NCBI GenBank assembly: GCA_026419785.1
Contig: JAODTK010000776.1
Coordinates: 62,001-126,000 of the forward strand
Direction of reading: 5' to 3'
DNA length: 64,000 bases
Origin: Sclerodactyla briareus
Lineage: Eukaryota; Echinodermata; Holothuroidea; Dendrochirotida; Sclerodactylidae
The position numbers and the translations under genes are program-made. The stretch's first letter is position 1, and every line of letters begins with the position of its first letter. The notes beneath the pieces are model-generated. The model made no database searches, was not told the DNA's origin, and was given only the letters and a program-made list of their open reading frames with translations. This document shows positions 58,591 through 64,000 of this stretch, piece after piece.

Positions 58591-60619
58591 GTCGTCAAAG
58601 GTCAATTCGGGGTCAAAAACCATTTTTTTGGCATAACATGGAACCGAAATGTCTGCCAATGGTTGGGAGGTGCACCATTGTGAATTCGCCTCGTTGACCT
58701 CGCATCTGTGTGACCTTTGACTCATTTTGGAACCTTTACACCATGTTTTGGGGCCAGAATCAAATTTTCGAGGCCATTTTGGATGTCAAAGGTTACTCTT
58801 TCTGATCGAAATGGACCCTGATTTGACCCCATGTGACCTTGTCGTGAATATATCGGAGGTCAAAGTTTGCAATTTAAATTAAGTGCAGTTCGGATGTTCA
58901 TCGTAATTTGTCATGGTGAGTTTTAGAATCAGCAGTCAAACTACCCCTTATCTGATGTCAAGTGAGGTCAAGAGTTCAAATGTCAAATTGATGTGCCTAT
59001 TTTTTTATAGTTACAGGCAAGAAAATTAACAATTGTCCAATTTCGTCAAATATCTGACAGAGCTCTGTGTGCTGATAGACGAAACAAACTCCCACTCAAT
59101 CGGCACTTGTCGCGAAATTCAGGGTCTAAGGTTGGTTTTGAATACCTTCTGCAATAGCCTCGCAGTATACTTTTGACCTCCTGCTTGTAGGACTGCTTGC
59201 TCTCATCGAGAGTACTTCTTCTCAAAACTGACATGCATCAAAGGCAAGGTCACTTATGACAAAAAACTAATATTTTCGAACACCTTACAGTGTCATTGCT
59301 TGGGATTGTTGAAATTTCAGGACAGGGTGTACGTCATTGTGGAGAACATTTTTCATAAACCATCATGTCCATCAGAAGTCATTCAGGTCACTGGGCATAA
59401 ACGCCAAATAGTATGTGTTCCTGCAACAACTTTCCAGTGACCTTTCCTGATGTGGTTTAAATCCAGGACAGGTGTAACCCATCTAGGTTCCCCAGTTTTT
59501 TTCGATAAAAATGGTCATTCATCGAGGTCATTAAAGGGTAACCTTTGAGGTAAAAACTGATTTTGGTACTTTTCCAGCAATAGCCCCTGGGCGTGTTCAC
59601 AGCATGCAAAATGCTCCAAGGAGTATTATCAACATGGAGAGGTACAATTTTCATAAAAACTGTCATGTAATGGGAAGGCTTCAAGGTCATCTATGGGTCG
59701 AAAAACTGCTCTCTTGGCTAATTGGAGAATTGAATATCTGTGAAGGCGGGAAGGTTCACCATTATGAATAATGTTGTTGACCTGCATGTTGTTGACCTCT
59801 GACCTCATTTGACTCTGTCGGGTGGTCATGTGGTTAAAGGCGAGTTACCTTTAATACTGTCTTAGTTTAATATTTTACGTCCAAAAAAAAATAGAAACGG
59901 GTTATTTTTGGTTATGTGACCTACCATTGTGTGCTTTAATGGATGAAACGCAACTCCCGCTTCGATCGGGACCATACTTCGGTAGTTACAAGGGGTCAAG
60001 TTTAATTTTAAAATAGCTTTTTCGCAATAACATTAGGCGTTGTTCATTGGAATGCAATATGCTTCTGAGTGATGCCTCACTGGCGAGTAACAATTTTTAT
60101 GAAAACGGCGCTTGTCATTGAAGGTCACGTAGGGGGCAAACAACTGATCTAATACTTTTTTGTGGGCAAAGGCACTGGGCTTGTTTATGAGAAATTCAAA
60201 TGCTCTTAGGATTGGAATTATCACATGGAGAGTTACAATTTTCATAAATGCTGCCATGTCATTAAAGGTCATTCAAGGTCACTTAGGGTCAAAAACTGTT
60301 TTCTCGCCGTAATCGGAGAATTGAATATCTGTGAAGGCTGGAAGTTTCACCATTGTGATATAGTTGTTGACCTGCATGTGGTGTGACCTCTCGACCTCAA
60401 TGACCTCTGTCGGGTGGTCATGATGTGGTTAAGGTTGAGTCTTCAATAATGTTCTTATTTTAAGACGGCACCTATCCGGGCCTCATACAAATTACAGTGC
60501 ATTAAGGAGTTACGGGTAAAAAAAAGAGAAACTGGTTTTGGGCAAAGTGTGGATATACAAGTTGGGGGTCTAACCGCCATGCAGTGTCTAATCTATTTCA
60601 CATACTCTACTTTGTAGAG
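58591..60619. repeat. Complex satellite-like array rich in TGACCT/AGGTCA
   Basis: Internal segments repeat at two scales. A ~585-bp period links 59,680-59,870 to 60,266-60,455: both have GAGAATTGAATATCTGTGAA, TTCACCATT, TTGTTGACCTGCATG and CTGTCGGGTGGTCATG. A shorter ~140-bp step repeats GAGTTACAATTTTCATAAA-type phrases at about 59,640, 60,085 and 60,225. The best half-site cluster has AGGTCA at 60,266 and 60,276 and GGGTCA at 60,286, exactly 10 bp apart. Plus-strand AGGTCA lies mainly in one part of the unit and TGACCT in another. All frames are short. Confidence 0.85.
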
Positions 60620-60770
60620 TGAGTAAGGTAATTAGACTATTCAGTAATCTCTTGTTTCGGCTTGTTAGCAAGATTACAGATGAACCGTAGGTGCTATGGT
60701 GACCTTGTTTGGCACATAGATGGCTGGAATCTAAGTGATGTCTGATCGGATTTTCACGTCAAATATGGTA
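60620..60770 (+). repeat. Right 151-bp direct repeat bounding the 58-60 kb array
   Basis: It contains GTAAGGTAATTAGACTAT, GATGAACCGTAGGTGCTATG, GGCACATAGATGG and GATCGGATTTTCACG, matching the segment at 58,440-58,590 about 2.18 kb upstream. It could be the next copy of a ~2.2-kb tandem unit, of which only one full repeat lies here. Confidence 0.8.
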
Positions 60771-63700
60771 TTGATTCAAAATCCTAATTTTGCATAATTT
60801 AATGCAAATATCAAAGTTCGTCGGATTTTTTTTTTATTCATCACCACTCATTTCTGTGAATAGAGCAACGCTGTGATTAATTCACTATATAAAATTATAT
60901 ATGAATAGGGTGGGAGACACTGAGGTCATTCAGTGTGTCTATTTTGCATGGTGTGTTCACAACTCCAAGTTGTTGATTTTCCTGAGCTTGATTGGTATGG
61001 TCTTACCTTAGTTTATTCGCCCCAAATGTAACATAACATTGACTCGAGGGTGCACTGGGGTTTCTGCAGTTGTATAAATTTTCATGCATGCAAATGTAAG
61101 TGTTGGGGTTGAATTCCCATGATTATTAAGTGTGGGCCTGAGTGCTATGTGAAATGCGCACATATGCGTCCTAGAAATTGAATATTGTGTCTATTTGCAT
61201 AATTTAGGCGATCTTAGTCACATTCCAGTTTTCCACAAACTTATACTTCTTCACTCTCAGTAGACATTGTCATAGCAGGCCTTAACAATTTGAAATGATC
61301 ACTGATTATTAGGGTGTTAAATGCTATACCAAAAGCTTAAATCAACACATTAAATTCCTTGATATAACTGTTTGCTTGGTGACTATTAGATGGAACACTG
61401 ATGCCGCAACCAGCGAGACTTGGGGGCGAATCGTCTTGTTTATCTTCTATAGAGTAAACCACAACTTGGCAATTGTTTTCTCCAGTGATAACAGTCACTA
61501 TGCCTTCAATGTTGAGGTGGTCTATAGCTCATGTGCGCAGCTCTCCTCACTTTCCATCTAAAGTTCCGTCATTTAAATCTTTTCGGAGGAGCCAGTTTGC
61601 AGTTGGGCCATTCCATAAGTTGGGTAGGCCAAGAGTGTGACAATATTGCATAAAAATTTCAAATTAGTCTGTGGTGGAATGAGAATTTTGCTCACGCGTG
61701 TCAACTTTGTTTTCCCCTATTTCCCCATTTTACAGTTGCTTTGTACCAACTCCCTGGGAGTCGCTTTACCTTTTGGGAGAGGGGGAGGAGCACCAATCAT
61801 GATCATAATCTGAGTAGCAACCTTAATGGTGTTTTCTTGATTTCTTTCAAGTTTGAACTCTTCAGTAGGAATCCACTTCAGTCCACTTCCTAGCAATGCG
61901 TGTTAATAGAGACAATTGGCAGGCACATTGTTAATAGAAACTTTGGGTATCAGGAAAACTTGATTGACTGAACAACATCTAATCCATAGGTAGACTTTGG
62001 GGATGAATTATCCTGTGGGAAATAATTTATCGACTTTGACAGACCCAAAATAATGCTTTTTGCAATGAATAGGACCATAGTAAGAGGGAAATCAGCAAGC
62101 TTAATAGCGGTTCAAAAAATACCATCGTTTGAAGCTCATCAGACCAGCATCATCAATTTAAAGATTTCAGTCAAATATCGGCCAAAACAAACCATCTTTG
62201 AAAACCATTATTACTAAGGGGAAAACAAATGTAATGATGTCGTCGTAATAAACATATCAGATATAATTTCTAGTTATTTGTTCAATAAACCACCAGTCCC
62301 TAGTAGAAAAAACCCAAACATGCTGGACCCAACACTCCTGGGCAGAGGGAGTAGCAATGTAAATGTATTCACTCGGGGGAAACATAATGCCCACATTTTA
62401 TGGAATAGGACCCCATCCCAATAATATCCATAATTGGAATTGGGAATAATGTGCTTGAATTTAAAAGCACTCCTAATAGACCAACGCATGTGAGGCTTAA
62501 ATATTGAGTCTTGACATTCAACAAGGCCTGTTTAGTTTTTCGGAACTAATATCCTTGATGTATCTCGCAAGTAAACAGTGCGTGAATAAAATGTAAATGG
62601 AGCATTACCGCCATCAATAGTATATTGCCATAATTCGTTCGAGTATCATAAACGTAGCTATATATCAGAAAGGCTGGTATGGAGATGAGGTGCAATCAAT
62701 CATGAACATTTCTGATTGATGAGGAATTTTTCCCCATCAGATATGTTTCCTGTTTATGATAATCATGGATAAAGTCAGATCTTCTCAGTGATCTGTTCGG
62801 TTTGGACTCGAGTATACCTTGTCACCTTTGCTAATCGAGGAGCAACTGCCTTTGATATGAAAAAAAATGAGGTGATCAGAATCAAGGAGGATGAAACCCG
62901 CGAAAAGAAATGCCCCAGGTTTTAGATAGGAGAGCCAGTGGGGGCATTCACCTCATGCATTTGTCTCCATTGCATAGGAACCAAGTTTGTCTTGGCCATG
63001 ACCACATTTCCCTCTCCCCAATTTTGCAGCTCATTCCCACCTATGCAGAACGATGCTGTTTCAACAACTACTTATGAGCTTTAGTCTAAATGTAAGAGAA
63101 CATGCTCTATCCCTGGGGAGAGTCCATTATATGTGTCTGTAGCCCTGATTTTTCAACAAATTCCTGAAAAAAATTGTTATCAAGAAAAAAATTATGCCAT
63201 ATCTAGCTAGTTCTGCCACAAAAATGGAACGTGGGAGAGGGGGAAGGGGGTAACTGACCATACCTGCCCTGCAGCTCAGTTCTGCTAGAAAAGAAGATTT
63301 TTCTAGCCCACTTCTCATGATTTGATGAACAATCATGATTGATAAACATTACGACCATGGTAAATACAGGATATTCAGGGATATTTTAGGTGAGGGGCGT
63401 CTACTTTGTGTGGGAAGGTTGAAAATAGGTCTCTGCCTGTATTCCAATCCATGACTGAAGGGTCCTCCTGCGACCAAACTCTGTTAATCTGTTTCACTGC
63501 CTCTTATTACCCCGTTCGACCCCGCCCAAATTATGCCATGATATCGAGCATCTGGCAAGTTCACAGCGTACGGTATGGGGGGGCAACCCCTGGTCCTTTT
63601 ATTCTGCCAGATGAGGTGTTGGGCCAAGCCACCAAACTCTGTTATTATGATTGTTTAGTGGGAGGAGGACATTGTACAGGGTGAGGATTGGCACTCTTGT

Positions 63701-64000
63701 TATCAAAACTGTCAGCTCACTGTAATTTACTCCAATATGCACCATGGAGCACTCAATTACTCGGCACACACAGTGTCATATGCTACAGCAGGCGTAACGA
63801 TAGTATGACTGTATAAATCGCATTTACCAAAGGTGGTGTGATTCACATGACAGCAATGATTTGTGCAAATATTTGATCACTGCATGCATGCGTGAAGTGC
63901 AATTTTCAAGCATTCCAGGCGACTGGTGAAATTTTGTATATGATGTATGGAGTAGTGCCAGCCATTGTTTTGCAGATGGCAATCACCTTTACACCACTTA
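60771..64000. other. Non-coding stretch, no gene seen
   Basis: AT-rich sequence to the end of the window with frames below 95 codons, overlapping on both strands and without recognisable domains. No long homopolymer, tandem array or inverted-repeat pair was found. Confidence 0.5.

Noticed and set aside
58440..60770. LTR retrotransposon with 151-bp LTRs.
   Set aside because: The direct repeats lack TG...CA ends and target duplications, there is no primer-binding site or polypurine tract, and the interior is tandem repeats with no gag or pol.

Overview
The window looks like nuclear DNA from an animal with a repeat-rich, AT-leaning genome. There is no bacterial-style gene packing. Instead there are long non-coding stretches, tRNA-derived SINEs, a decayed non-LTR retrotransposon, several families of terminal-inverted-repeat elements, minisatellites, satellite-like arrays and many poly(G)/poly(C) tracts. 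The repeat style (intergenic arrays dense in AGGTCA, a 'TTATATAGCGCTTTTCC' dispersed repeat, abundant MITEs) suggests a marine invertebrate, perhaps an echinoderm. That placement is inference from general impression; no conserved host gene is present to anchor it. I found no convincing intact protein-coding gene, rRNA or tRNA gene.

Layout. 0-3 kb: sparse sequence with one hAT-like MITE candidate. 3.16-5.5 kb: seven to eight degenerate copies of a ~312-bp tandem unit carrying nuclear-receptor-type half-sites at 10-bp spacing. 7.86-8.37 kb: a fold-back MITE (family M1). 9.8-10.6 kb: an inverted cluster of a 15-bp motif, then a ~145-bp tandem repeat. 13.5-19.2 kb: SINE copies sharing a 3' domain, one with a tandemly duplicated tail, plus a broken M1 copy at 16.8 kb. 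23.3-26.56 kb: a GC- and CpG-richer block with longer but broken reading frames, strong splice-donor-like sites at 25,628 and 26,558 and a YY1-like ATGGCGGC motif. This is the best candidate for the 5' end of a host gene, or else a decayed element. 26.6-30.2 kb: AT-rich, intron-like. 30.25-30.72 kb: a ~60-75-bp tandem repeat.

31.05-39.04 kb is a transposon graveyard. Two ~1.1-kb hAT-like elements lie in opposite orientation, each with its own target-site duplication, and form a 3.2-kb inverted repeat. They are followed by a 670-bp MITE, the 3' end of one LINE cut by a second M1 MITE, a second LINE with recognisable but frameshifted reverse transcriptase on the minus strand, and a short inverted-repeat element.

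39-49 kb is mostly unannotatable. 48,985-51,472 is a ~2.5-kb minisatellite of ~108 copies of a 23-bp C-rich unit. 53,352-53,918 is a MITE with a TTA duplication. 54.6-55.1 kb and 58.4-60.8 kb are two further degenerate arrays that again show AGGTCA half-sites at 10-bp steps, the second bounded by 151-bp direct repeats. The rest to 64 kb is sparse.

The features do not form a pathway; they record repeat amplification and nested transposition. The most unusual signal is the recurrence of helically phased AGGTCA half-sites in at least four otherwise different repeat loci.
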